From contig NZ_JAWDKB010000003.1 in NCBI RefSeq assembly GCF_032714495.1, positions 124,001-188,000 on the forward strand: a stretch of DNA of 64,000 nt, in the 5' to 3' direction. The notes under the pieces are model-generated. The model saw nothing but the letters and a program-made list of their open reading frames with translations, ran no database searches and was not told the DNA's origin. A program made the position numbers and the translations under genes. Source of the DNA: Methanorbis rubei (lineage in GTDB: Archaea > Halobacteriota > Methanomicrobia > Methanomicrobiales > Methanocorpusculaceae). Positions 33,601 to 41,353 of this stretch are shown piece by piece. Position 1 is the stretch's first letter. Each line of letters starts with the position of its first letter.

Positions 33601-33937
33601 AAACAACATTAGAAACCTCAGTTTCCTCCTTTTTTTCGCGTTTTTTCATCTCTTCCTTGGATGAAAATGGAGACACCGATTTGGGTAGTACATAAAAATC
33701 AATCTGGTCAATCCACTGATCAATGTATGACCGTTGTTCTTCAGACAGGGTTTTTTTCGATTCCAATGTGTTAAAAATGCCCTGCAGATGAAATTTATCA
33801 TCAGAAAAAAGACAATCTAGTTCTTCACTTTCGAACTCTGCAAATTTCTTTTTCAAAATGAGATCTGTATCATAATATATCGTCTGCTTTAATTTTTTAT
33901 ATGCAATGTTGTAAAGTCCGTTTTCGGTATCTGCCAC
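30668..33937 (-). CDS. Reverse transcriptase-nitrilase fusion (defence-associated, DRT1/UG1-like)
   Basis: The 1089-residue protein starts at a GTG (33937). The N-terminal half holds a reverse transcriptase: LTLDFTQFFYHI (catalytic Asp about 211), HVLPIGMYSSGILANWHL (motif 4), and YYGRYVDDCIFV (YVDD about 318-321). After a helical middle (about 450-750) comes a carbon-nitrogen hydrolase domain (about 790-1060). Its triad candidates are Glu in LVIFPECAIP (847), Lys in VKNLYKSCC (about 914) and Cys in TVYNCFELAD (964). RT plus nitrilase is the hallmark of the UG1 clade (DRT type 1), known in bacteria as anti-phage. The gene has no maturase or group II intron features. An AT-rich composition unlike its neighbours suggests transfer. 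Active-site residues look intact. Confidence 0.88.
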   Translation of the reverse strand: MADTENGLYNIAYKKLKQTIYYDTDLILKKKFAEFESEELDCLFSDDKFHLQGIFNTLESKKTLSEEQRSYIDQWIDQIDFYVLPKSVSPFSSKEEMKKREKKEETEVSNVVSSETYYWHGVNYHSNIPIPLMLLDVLWIMKVGVYLDEKLSDHCFGNRVHEILHERKERDASGHLMKMYAKQYTAWRNNAMKCAVEAVEKDDIVDILTLDFTQFFYHIEGDFGEIREFLQELKNSPKFKGNYRVASILTDILEKIHEKYYDKISIYTDVTHVTIKEHGLRHVLPIGMYSSGILANWHLKWFDKKVLECIRPRYYGRYVDDCIFVLAEPRCGGDAASSVSNDCSKRNILEKLFVDAGILSDFSGGSVQCDLKWRRLPDLENGKDIVYRLCDLRFEIPRITVQNDKVMLYHVDPDHSTAILRLFLKKIQENASVFQYLPKESVLESQDTGMHQLVFADGSTHKLRNLKKLMVDNSKFSITLSKQLSHISLCSKPIPKIDEFTKNMFRDLRGNNYLTYTRVWEKVFCLLLFSKKEEQIQEACKMYDELLGQISRLECAYDFGNKKSRSKNENNLFGELKKRLLSTLIQYLKLSVAIPLSLFSEKDRKERAGRFSDISELYSPKNINSIDINGLNALADRFRSTNLFPQQYVIYPLLNYLKEYDGDLLDIDVFNTDLLKNPELDAGKLDLSPRFIHLYEYQLFYALSSLKTEHNLTDCPAGNPNAFDCEELKCCYMQKANHEFLLKTFKGWADSSFSNVKISSLPSVQFTDMKVVHPTKITITSDDSRDPKMKGKIRIGLANLRISEERYEKCHAPQELAPDISLERWLEISRVLNAAVDDKCDLVIFPECAIPHYWLPKLAQWSKQHQIGLIFGLEYVFDCQAPHSLSLDKTNENRCIAFNLTAALLPFQVKNLYKSCCVSLRVKNHYAPGEIFQLENYGYSLPNLNSHVYHLYKWRKAQFTVYNCFELADIQHRALFRSELDYLIACSFNKDIHYFMDILDSVVRDVHCYVVYSNTSEFGCSRILRPTKHELKNMMQVGGGVNCTLLAGDLDIEALAKFQSHGYDKTDDSFKALPPGFNSAKVVMRHKHN

Positions 33938-34136
33938 GTATTTATGATTGATTTGATAGATGATAAAGTAAGATCATATCTTAGTAACAGATTTCTGAGA
34001 AACTAAAAATAACCATGGACTGATCATCCACCAGTGAACCACCACTACCTTAATACCCCTCAAGCAACCACATAATACATATCACTTTTGCAGCACACCA
34101 CTGCAAAATACATATGAAAAAGTGTGGTGAGCATAC

Positions 34137-35474
34137 ATGAAGCGGCACATATTCAAAAAACTCCTTGCATGGAAAAACGATCCGGCAAGAAAACCACTTC
34201 TCATAAAAGGCGTCAGGCAATGCGGAAAGACCTGGCTTCTCAAACAGTTCGGCAAAGAACACTTCACCGACACCGCCTACTTCAACTTCGAAGGAAACAA
34301 TCCCCTCCACAACGTCTTCGCATCAGACCTTAGCACGAATCGAATCCTCACCGAACTCGGCCTCTTACGCGGACGCCCGATAACTCTAGGCACCACCCTC
34401 CTCATCTTCGACGAAATACAGTTCTGTCCAAATGCCCTCACCTCCCTCAAATACTTCGCCGAAGATCTGCCGGAACAGCACATAGCCTGTGCAGGATCCC
34501 TGCTTGGCATCGCCCTTGCAAAACCGCTCTCCTTTCCGGTCGGCAAAGTCACCATCCTCACCCTCCATCCCATGAACTTCCCGGAATTTCTGCTCGCAAA
34601 CGGCAAAGACCTCCTCTGTTCACACCTCGCCGACCTTCATGTAGAAGATCAGATTCCAAAAAGCATTCTGCCGGAACTCAAAACACTCTACCGTGATTAC
34701 CTCATCACCGGCGGAATGCCAGAAGCCGTCTCCATCTGGCTTGCAACACATGATGCATCCCGCGTCGAAGAAACACATAAACAGATCCTGCAAAGCTACA
34801 CCCTCGACTTCGCCAAACACGCTCCACTCAAAGACGTCCCCAAACTCAGCCTCATCTGGGACGCAATTCCCGGACAACTTGCCAAAGACACCGGCAAATT
34901 TGTCTTCGGACATGTCAAATCCGGAGCCCGGGCAAAAGATCTCGAAGACGCCCTTCAGTGGCTGATCGACGCCGGACTCGTTCACAAAATAGAAAAAATT
35001 GACCGGCCAGACATTCCGCTTTCCGCCTACGCTGATGCCACCCACTTCAAACTCTACCTCGCAGACATCGGTCTTCTCAGAACCATGAGTGGATTTCCGG
35101 CAGAAGCATTGCTCGCCGCAAACCCTGAGACCTCCCATATGCGGGGAGCTTTGACGGAAAATTATGTACTCGCCGAACTCGCCGCACAGGATATCGGCCC
35201 GATATTTTTCTGGAAATCCGGCAACCGTGCCGAAGTCGATTTCGTACTCCAGATCAAAACCGAAATAATCCCCATCGAAGTAAAATCAGCAGAAAACACC
35301 AGATCAAAAAGCCTTGCCAGATACCGGGAACTCTATGAGCCTCATCTCTCAACAAAAATAAGTCTGGAAAACCTCAGAATACTGAGAAAGGAAAATGGCA
35401 GTCTGCTTGAACTTCCGCTCCCGCTCGTGTGGAAAATGAAGGATTTCGCAGAAGATCTTCTCACGCAGCCTTAA
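34137..35474 (+). CDS. AAA ATPase with DUF4143 domain
   Basis: The 445-residue protein has a Walker A motif (LLIKGVRQCGKTWLL, about 21-35), a Walker B (TLLIFDEIQFCP, about 85-96), sensor region ACAGSLLG, and a C-terminal DUF4143 domain. The latter includes IFFWKSGNRAEVDFVL and IIPIEVKSAE, a nuclease-like E-x-K arrangement. Such ATPases are abundant in archaea and many bacteria, with no settled function. The 3' end overlaps the convergent transporter gene by 14 bases. Before the start an 8-base inverted repeat (TTTTGCAG/CTGCAAAA, about 34086-34108) could be an operator. Confidence 0.88.
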   Translation: MKRHIFKKLLAWKNDPARKPLLIKGVRQCGKTWLLKQFGKEHFTDTAYFNFEGNNPLHNVFASDLSTNRILTELGLLRGRPITLGTTLLIFDEIQFCPNALTSLKYFAEDLPEQHIACAGSLLGIALAKPLSFPVGKVTILTLHPMNFPEFLLANGKDLLCSHLADLHVEDQIPKSILPELKTLYRDYLITGGMPEAVSIWLATHDASRVEETHKQILQSYTLDFAKHAPLKDVPKLSLIWDAIPGQLAKDTGKFVFGHVKSGARAKDLEDALQWLIDAGLVHKIEKIDRPDIPLSAYADATHFKLYLADIGLLRTMSGFPAEALLAANPETSHMRGALTENYVLAELAAQDIGPIFFWKSGNRAEVDFVLQIKTEIIPIEVKSAENTRSKSLARYRELYEPHLSTKISLENLRILRKENGSLLELPLPLVWKMKDFAEDLLTQP

Positions 35475-37071
35475 GCTTCTCCTCATCCAGCATATCCAGC
35501 TTTGCTGCCACCTGCACCATATCGATTGGAACCGCCACCATATTCAGCGCCGTACTCAAAAAATCCAGCAGAATCTCCAGTACCACTGCAATACCCAGTG
35601 CCTCAACAGGAATCCCTAACTGCAGGAAAAGAATCGAGTAACACGCAATACCTCCTCCCGGCACCGGCGGAACCGCAAGAGCCAGAAGACCGCAGGTCAG
35701 AATCGCCATAAAAACCCATGACAACGTTATCGGAACAGCGTAATAACTTGCCATAAACATGCACACGCAGAAAAAGATTGCCGCATGCCCGGGCCTTGAA
35801 AACGCAGTTCCAAGCGGCACACCAAAGTTCACCAGTCTCGTTGAGATGCCGAGCCTCTTCTCACAGGTCTCCATATTTGTTGAAAACGTTGCCGCAGAAG
35901 AAGCCGTTGTTAAAGCAATCAGGAACGAAGGAAACAGTTTCTTTGCAAGAAGCACCGGAGAAATTTTTCTGCCGAGAACAACGCCGCCGCCCATCAGAAC
36001 AAGATTCACCGCAACGCAGAGAAGAATCACGGCAAACAGTTTCCAGAGATCGCCGAGATTCTCAATATCGGTCAGCATCAGATGCAGAATACTCACAAAA
36101 ATAATCACCGGCAGAAGCGAAGTGATCCACTCCATCACCAGCTGAATCAGCGTGCTTGCCTGCCCGACCATCTGAACCAGCGTTGGAATTTTTTTATTTA
36201 AGATAAGCATCGCAAGACCGAATACCACCGCAAGGAAGATGATTTGCAGCGTGTTTCCTTCCGCGAACGGTGCAATGATGTTGGATGGGACGATGGAGAG
36301 CAGCATCGCAAAAATTGCCTGAAACTCGCCGATCCCTTGCGTTCCTCCCGAGGCACTGAACGGGAAGAAGAACAGGCAGATGAACGTACAGACGACGAGT
36401 GTAAAATAAATTCTTCCGAAGTAGCGGCCGATGACTTTGTTGCCGATGTTTCCCAGAGTCGCCGTGTCGCCGATACTGTAGATGCCCCAGAGGAGGGAGA
36501 GAAACATCATCGGAAGAGCGATTGCAATCAGAATGCCGATGAAGGTGTCAAACAAAGGAGTGACCAGACCTTCAGCGATGGCATGCGAAACATCGGACGG
36601 AAGAGACCGGCAGGCAAGACCTGCGATGAGTCCTGCAATCACGGAGCAGATCAGGTAAACGATCGGGTTGATCTTTTTCCGTTTCGGCATCAGGGCGATC
36701 TGGTTTTCGCCGTTGACGTAATGGTAGGACGGAACGAGGCCGATATTTGCAAGAAGGGTCTGGACCGAGTTGCCGCCGGTTAAGACGCAGTCCTCTTCGC
36801 CGCAGAACGGATTCACTTTAGGACCCGGAACTGCGAGGGTGATGTACTGGCGACCGAGTCTTCTGCCGCTGCGGAACGTACACTCGCTTCCTTCGCCCAA
36901 AACAGAGAGCCATTTGAGAAGAACTTTTTCAACTGCTATCTGTAAGTTTCTGGCATCTTCCTGATCGATCTGTCCTTCCTTCAGGGTTTTTGCGGTGAGG
37001 GAGCCAAGTTCGGTAACTGCCGTTTCTGAGAGGCGGTAGGTGAGGGTTTTCGGGGTGATGTCAAGCTGCAT
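35461..37071 (-). CDS. Dicarboxylate/cation symporter (SDF family) with an unusual N-terminal domain
   Basis: The 536-residue protein has a membrane part (about 136-520) with the SDF pattern: two re-entrant hairpins, a Ser-rich TTASSAATFSTNMETCE (about 389-405) and the later AVPPVPGGGI. It would move dicarboxylates or amino acids with Na+ or H+. The extra N-terminal 130 residues are soluble. TPKTLTYRLSETAVTELGSL and RNLQIAVEKVLLKWL resemble the first helix and N box region of a GHKL (RsbW-like) ATPase, but the glycine-rich G boxes are not visible. A regulatory domain is inference. No partner gene is near. Confidence 0.82.
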   Translation of the reverse strand: MQLDITPKTLTYRLSETAVTELGSLTAKTLKEGQIDQEDARNLQIAVEKVLLKWLSVLGEGSECTFRSGRRLGRQYITLAVPGPKVNPFCGEEDCVLTGGNSVQTLLANIGLVPSYHYVNGENQIALMPKRKKINPIVYLICSVIAGLIAGLACRSLPSDVSHAIAEGLVTPLFDTFIGILIAIALPMMFLSLLWGIYSIGDTATLGNIGNKVIGRYFGRIYFTLVVCTFICLFFFPFSASGGTQGIGEFQAIFAMLLSIVPSNIIAPFAEGNTLQIIFLAVVFGLAMLILNKKIPTLVQMVGQASTLIQLVMEWITSLLPVIIFVSILHLMLTDIENLGDLWKLFAVILLCVAVNLVLMGGGVVLGRKISPVLLAKKLFPSFLIALTTASSAATFSTNMETCEKRLGISTRLVNFGVPLGTAFSRPGHAAIFFCVCMFMASYYAVPITLSWVFMAILTCGLLALAVPPVPGGGIACYSILFLQLGIPVEALGIAVVLEILLDFLSTALNMVAVPIDMVQVAAKLDMLDEEKLKAA

Positions 37072-37182
37072 GGATAATCGGTTTGTGTGTGAGTGTACTG
37101 TTTGTTGTGGGGGGATAAATAGAGGGGGGAGTTGTGAGAAAGGCTGGTCTGTTTATATGGGAGAATTGCCTATATTGTGGTA

Positions 37183-38679
37183 ATGATCACCGGGGTTTTG
37201 CGGAATAAGATTGATGGGTTGTGGGAAGTTTTCTGGACAGGAGGTCTGACAAATCCTCTGGATGTGATTGAGCAGATTACGTATCTGATGTTTGTTCACG
37301 ATCTGGATGATATGGATAATGAGAGATCGAAGGAGAGTGTGATGCTGGGGTTGCCGTACTCGAGTATTTTTGATCGAAAGGTGAGAATTTCAGAGGAGCT
37401 TTGTGATGCGAAGATTTTGAAGTGGTCGGTGTTTCGGGATTTTCCGGCAGCAAGAATGTATGAGGTGATGCAGTCCGGCGTTTTTCCGTTTATCAAATCT
37501 CTTGATTCGAATCGTGATAGTGCGTACTCGCAGTATATGGGAGATGCGATTTTTAAGGTGCCGACTCCGGCGAAGTTAACGCAGATTGTGGATGCTCTGG
37601 ATGGGATTTATGGTTTGATGAAGCAGGGGGAGATGGATGATACGAAGGGGGATGTGTATGAGTATCTGCTTTCAAAGATTTCAACGTCGGGGACGAACGG
37701 ACAGTTTCGTACGCCGAGGCATGTTATCCGGATGATGGTGGAGCTGATGGCACCAAAGCCGGGGGAGGTTATCTGCGATCCGGCATGCGGGACAGCGGGA
37801 TTTTTGGTTTCTGCTGGAGAGTATTTGCGTGAACGGTATCTTGAGGAGATCTTTTATGATAAGGATCAACTGAACCATTATCATTCTGGGATGTTTTTTG
37901 GGTATGATATGGATCGGACGATGCTGCGGATCGGGGCGATGAATATGATGACGCATGGTGTTCGAAGTCCGCATATTGAGTACCGAGATAGTTTGTCGGA
38001 TCAGAATACGGATGCGGGAAAGTTTTCTTTGATTCTGACGAATCCTCCATTTAAGGGTAGTCTGGATTTTGATATTGTGTCGAGTGATCTTTTGCGGGTT
38101 GCGAAGACGAAGAAGACGGAGCTGTTGTTTCTGGTTTTGTTTTTGCGGATGCTGAAGGTTGGCGGACGGTGTGCGGCGATTGTGCCGGATGGTGTTTTGT
38201 TCGGGTCGTCTTCGGCACATAAGGCGGTGCGGAAGGAGTTAGTGGAGAACAACCGGCTGGAGGCGATAATTTCGATGCCGTCAGGAGTGTTCAAGCCATA
38301 TGCAGGGGTTTCAACTGCGATTGTGATCTTTACGAAGACCGGACACGGGGGGACGGATAAGGTGTGGATGTATGATATGGAGGCTGATGGTTTTTCTCTG
38401 GATGATAAGAGATCTCCGGTAAGAGAGAATGATATTTCTGATATTGTGTCAAGGTTCCATGATTTGCCTGGAGAAGAGGGACGTGCGAGAACGGAGAAGA
38501 GTTTTTTTGTGCCAAAGGAGGAGATTGTTGGCAACGGCTATGATCTGTCGGTGAATAAGTACCGGGAGGTTGTGTATGAGGCTGAGGAGTTTCCGCCAAC
38601 GAGTGAGATTTTGGCAGAGATTCGGAGGATTGAGGGGGAGATTATGAAGGGGATTGATGAGCTGGAGAGGATGATCTGA
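37183..38679 (+). CDS. hsdM: Type I restriction-modification system, methyltransferase subunit (HsdM)
   Basis: The enzyme methylates adenine at the site set by HsdS. I start it at the ATG at 37183 because the TATA element at 37150-37157 (gtttatatg) puts the transcript start there (leaderless); a GTG two codons earlier is possible. Of the 498 residues, the first 160 form the helical N-terminal domain. SAM-binding DPACGTAGFL (about 199-208) and catalytic NPPF (about 287-290) are intact, followed by RMLKVGGRCAAIVPDGVLFG. It directly adjoins the AlbA-type ATPase gene and is followed by hsdS after that gene. Confidence 0.95.
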   Translation: MITGVLRNKIDGLWEVFWTGGLTNPLDVIEQITYLMFVHDLDDMDNERSKESVMLGLPYSSIFDRKVRISEELCDAKILKWSVFRDFPAARMYEVMQSGVFPFIKSLDSNRDSAYSQYMGDAIFKVPTPAKLTQIVDALDGIYGLMKQGEMDDTKGDVYEYLLSKISTSGTNGQFRTPRHVIRMMVELMAPKPGEVICDPACGTAGFLVSAGEYLRERYLEEIFYDKDQLNHYHSGMFFGYDMDRTMLRIGAMNMMTHGVRSPHIEYRDSLSDQNTDAGKFSLILTNPPFKGSLDFDIVSSDLLRVAKTKKTELLFLVLFLRMLKVGGRCAAIVPDGVLFGSSSAHKAVRKELVENNRLEAIISMPSGVFKPYAGVSTAIVIFTKTGHGGTDKVWMYDMEADGFSLDDKRSPVRENDISDIVSRFHDLPGEEGRARTEKSFFVPKEEIVGNGYDLSVNKYREVVYEAEEFPPTSEILAEIRRIEGEIMKGIDELERMI

Positions 38680-40038
38680 ATGGTTTTGCTCGAGTCGGAT
38701 GTGTTGGAGTTAAAGAGGGAGCTTACGGAGTCATTTGAGCGTGGGGTAGTGGCGTTTCTGAATTCCAAAACTGGAGGAAAGATTTTGATTGGAGTGGAGG
38801 ATTCAGGTGTTGTGGTTGGTGTTTCGGATCCTGATGATGTTTTGTTGAGGGTTAAGGATCGGTTGAAAAATAATATTTCTCCTGCGTGTCTGGAGTTTTG
38901 CGATATTTCTCTGTTTGAGGAGGAGGGATGTGTTGTGGTGGAGGTTTCTGTTGCGAGTGGTTGGGAGAAGCCGTATTATGTGAAGAGGTATGGGATGTCT
39001 CCACGCGGATGTTTTGTGAGGCGGGGGAGTTCTGCTGAATCGTTGCCGGAGGTTTCGATTGAGCTGATGTTTTCGCGGAGGGTGCGAAATAGTCTGGCGA
39101 TGGTTCCTTCTCCACGTCAGGATTTGACGTTTCGGCAGTTGAAGATTTATTATGAGGAGAAGGGTCATGTGCTGAATGCACAGTTTTTGCGAAGTCTGGG
39201 ATTGATGACGCCGGAGGGTGAGTACAATTATGCGGCGTTTTTGCTTGCGGATGAGAATGATGTTTCGATTAAGATGGGGAAGTATGCGGATGCATCCAGG
39301 GTTGTTTTGACAGGGAATGAGGAGTATGGGTATTGTTGTCTGGTGAAGGCGTTTGATCGTCTGAGTGATCGGCTGCTTGTGGAGAATACGACGTTTGCAA
39401 TGATTACTCCGAAGAGGCGGGTTGAGCGGAAGCTGCTTGAACCGGCAGCTCTTCGTGAGGCGGTGTTGAATGCGCTTTTGCATAATGATTATGTGAATTC
39501 GTCGCCACCGAAGGTTGAGTTTTTTTCGGATCATGTGGAGATTACGTCGATGGGGGGTCTGCCGTTCGGGGTTACTGAGGAGGATTTCTTTTCGGGTTTG
39601 TCTTCTCCACGGAATAAGGAGTTGATGCGGGTGTTTCGTGATCTGAATATTGTGGAACATCTGGGTTCAGGGGTGCCAAGAATTTTAGAGGCGTATGGAA
39701 AGGAGGTGTTTGTAATTTCAGAGAATTTTGTGCGTGTGGTACTGCCGTTTGCGAGGGAGGCGGAGGCGGGTTCTGTGGATGATGCCAGAATAAATGTCGG
39801 AACAAATGTCGGAATAAATGTCGGAATAAATGTCGGAATAAATGAGAGGCAGGTGCTTGAGGAAATTTTGAAGAATCCGTTGGCTACAGCAAAAAATATT
39901 TCGCAAAATGCAGGGATTACGGACAGACAGGTCGAACGTATTCTTTCACAGCTGAAGGAGAAGGGAGTTATCAGGAGAGTGGGGTCGAAGAAGACCGGGC
40001 ATTGGGAGGTCGTTTTGGAAGGTGATTTGCATGAGTAG
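38680..40038 (+). CDS. AlbA_2 / GHKL-type ATPase with winged-helix tail, inside the hsd operon
   Basis: The 452-residue protein starts right after hsdM without a gap. It has an AlbA_2 DNA-binding-like domain (about 5-125: ELKRELTESFERGVVAFLNS, GGKILIGVEDSG), a HATPase_c_4 domain (about 240-355: LREAVLNALLHNDY, SMGGLPFGVT, EHLGSGVPRI) and a C-terminal winged helix (TAKNISQNAGITDRQVERIL). A run of NVGI units (about 372-385) links the ATPase and the winged helix. Such proteins (also called RNA-binding or divergent AAA_4) are found often in type I restriction operons. They may regulate transcription or restriction; this is inference. Confidence 0.88.
   Translation: MVLLESDVLELKRELTESFERGVVAFLNSKTGGKILIGVEDSGVVVGVSDPDDVLLRVKDRLKNNISPACLEFCDISLFEEEGCVVVEVSVASGWEKPYYVKRYGMSPRGCFVRRGSSAESLPEVSIELMFSRRVRNSLAMVPSPRQDLTFRQLKIYYEEKGHVLNAQFLRSLGLMTPEGEYNYAAFLLADENDVSIKMGKYADASRVVLTGNEEYGYCCLVKAFDRLSDRLLVENTTFAMITPKRRVERKLLEPAALREAVLNALLHNDYVNSSPPKVEFFSDHVEITSMGGLPFGVTEEDFFSGLSSPRNKELMRVFRDLNIVEHLGSGVPRILEAYGKEVFVISENFVRVVLPFAREAEAGSVDDARINVGTNVGINVGINVGINERQVLEEILKNPLATAKNISQNAGITDRQVERILSQLKEKGVIRRVGSKKTGHWEVVLEGDLHE
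39788..39843 (+). repeat. 12-base coding repeat (AATAAATGTCGG)
   Basis: About four and a half units of AATAAATGTCGG encode repeated Asn-Val-Gly-Ile between the ATPase and winged-helix domains. Each unit adds four residues in frame, so copy number can change without breaking the gene. It is a plausible slippage site that alters linker length. Confidence 0.85.
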
Positions 40039-40118
40039 GTGTTTGGGGACATGTCGATGTCACCGTAAATGTCACCATTGCCAGGATATGATTTGCCGCA
40101 TCAGAGAGGTGGAATACG

Positions 40119-41348
40119 ATGAGTGAAATGGAGGGAGGTGATAGCATGAAAGGAGTTGAGAAAGTGGAGAGGATGAATCTGACGGGAGGGAAAAAGGAAA
40201 AATGGCCAATGGTGCGACTGGGGGATGTGTGCCAGATTGTTTCTGGTTCAACACCCAAAACCCATGTTTCTGAATATTGGAACGGTACAGTAAAATGGGT
40301 AACTCCTGCTGAGATTAAGATAGATAGCAATTACATTCATGACACAGATCGACACTTAACAGAGGCTGGAAAGTTAAGTGCCAGTTTACAACTCATCCCG
40401 AAAGGAACAGTTTTACTGACCTCACGAGCCCCAATTGGGAAAGTTGCTATTGCAGGAGATGACATGTATTGCAATCAGGGTTTTAAAAATCTGATATGTT
40501 CTCCAAAAATTTACAATCGTTATCTCTTCTATTTTTTAAAGAAGAATACACATTATTTGAATTCTCTTGGGAATGGAGCGACTTTCAAAGAAATTTCTAA
40601 AAAAGTTGTTGAGAATATACTTATCCCCCTCCCTCCGCTTCCTGAGCAGCAGCGTATCGCGGCGGCCTTAGATCATGTAAATTCGCTGATAGCTCTGCGG
40701 AAGGCGCAGATCACACAGCTGGATATGCTGGTGAAGGCGAGGTTTGGGGAGATGTTTGGAGATCCGGTGAGAAATTTCATGCAATGGGATACTCTGACCC
40801 TAAATGAATTATGTGATGGTATCGGAGATGGTTTGCATGGAACACCAACGTACAATGAAAATGGAAACTATCCATTTATTAACGGAAATAACCTAATGGA
40901 TGGTAAAATTGTGATAACTGAATCTACGAAATTTGTAGAAAAAAATGAGTACAATAGATTATATATTCCAATATATCAAAATGCGATATTGATTTCAATT
41001 AATGGCACACTTGGTAGAGTAGCCTATTATAATAATGAAGAAGTTGTTCTCGGCAAAAGTGTGTGTTACTGTAATTTGAAAAATACTGTCATCAAAGTGT
41101 TTATTTATGAAATTATGATGAGTGATGCGTTTAAGGAATTTCTTGAATCAGCATCTACAAAAAGTACAATTAAGAACGTCGGATTGAAAGCGATGCGAGA
41201 ATATAGAGTTATATTGCCTCCAATAAACCTTCAGGAACAGTTTGCCGGATTTGTCTCACAAATAGACAAATCAAAATTTGAAATCCATAACGGGCTTACT
41301 CAGTTGAAAATTTTGAAAAAATCTCTCATGCAGGAATATTTTGGGTGA
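40119..41348 (+). CDS. hsdS: Type I restriction-modification system, specificity subunit (HsdS)
   Basis: The subunit recognises a bipartite DNA site. The 409-residue protein has two target-recognition domains, each followed by a conserved helix: TRD1 begins WPMVRLGDVCQIVSGSTPKT and ends LPLPPLPEQQRIAAALDHVN (about 170-189); TRD2 lies between about 215 and 365, followed by LPPINLQEQFAGFVSQIDKS. This is a full-length, two-TRD HsdS. TRD1 and TRD2 regions are AT-rich relative to the conserved helices, as expected from exchange of recognition domains. There are 80 bases between it and the ATPase gene. Confidence 0.93.
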   Translation: MSEMEGGDSMKGVEKVERMNLTGGKKEKWPMVRLGDVCQIVSGSTPKTHVSEYWNGTVKWVTPAEIKIDSNYIHDTDRHLTEAGKLSASLQLIPKGTVLLTSRAPIGKVAIAGDDMYCNQGFKNLICSPKIYNRYLFYFLKKNTHYLNSLGNGATFKEISKKVVENILIPLPPLPEQQRIAAALDHVNSLIALRKAQITQLDMLVKARFGEMFGDPVRNFMQWDTLTLNELCDGIGDGLHGTPTYNENGNYPFINGNNLMDGKIVITESTKFVEKNEYNRLYIPIYQNAILISINGTLGRVAYYNNEEVVLGKSVCYCNLKNTVIKVFIYEIMMSDAFKEFLESASTKSTIKNVGLKAMREYRVILPPINLQEQFAGFVSQIDKSKFEIHNGLTQLKILKKSLMQEYFG

Positions 41349-41353
41349 TTTAA

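Noticed and set aside
30668-33937. Group II intron maturase or retron
   Set aside because: No maturase X domain, HNH or intron ends; no retron-like ncRNA upstream could be recognised, and the nitrilase domain points to UG1.
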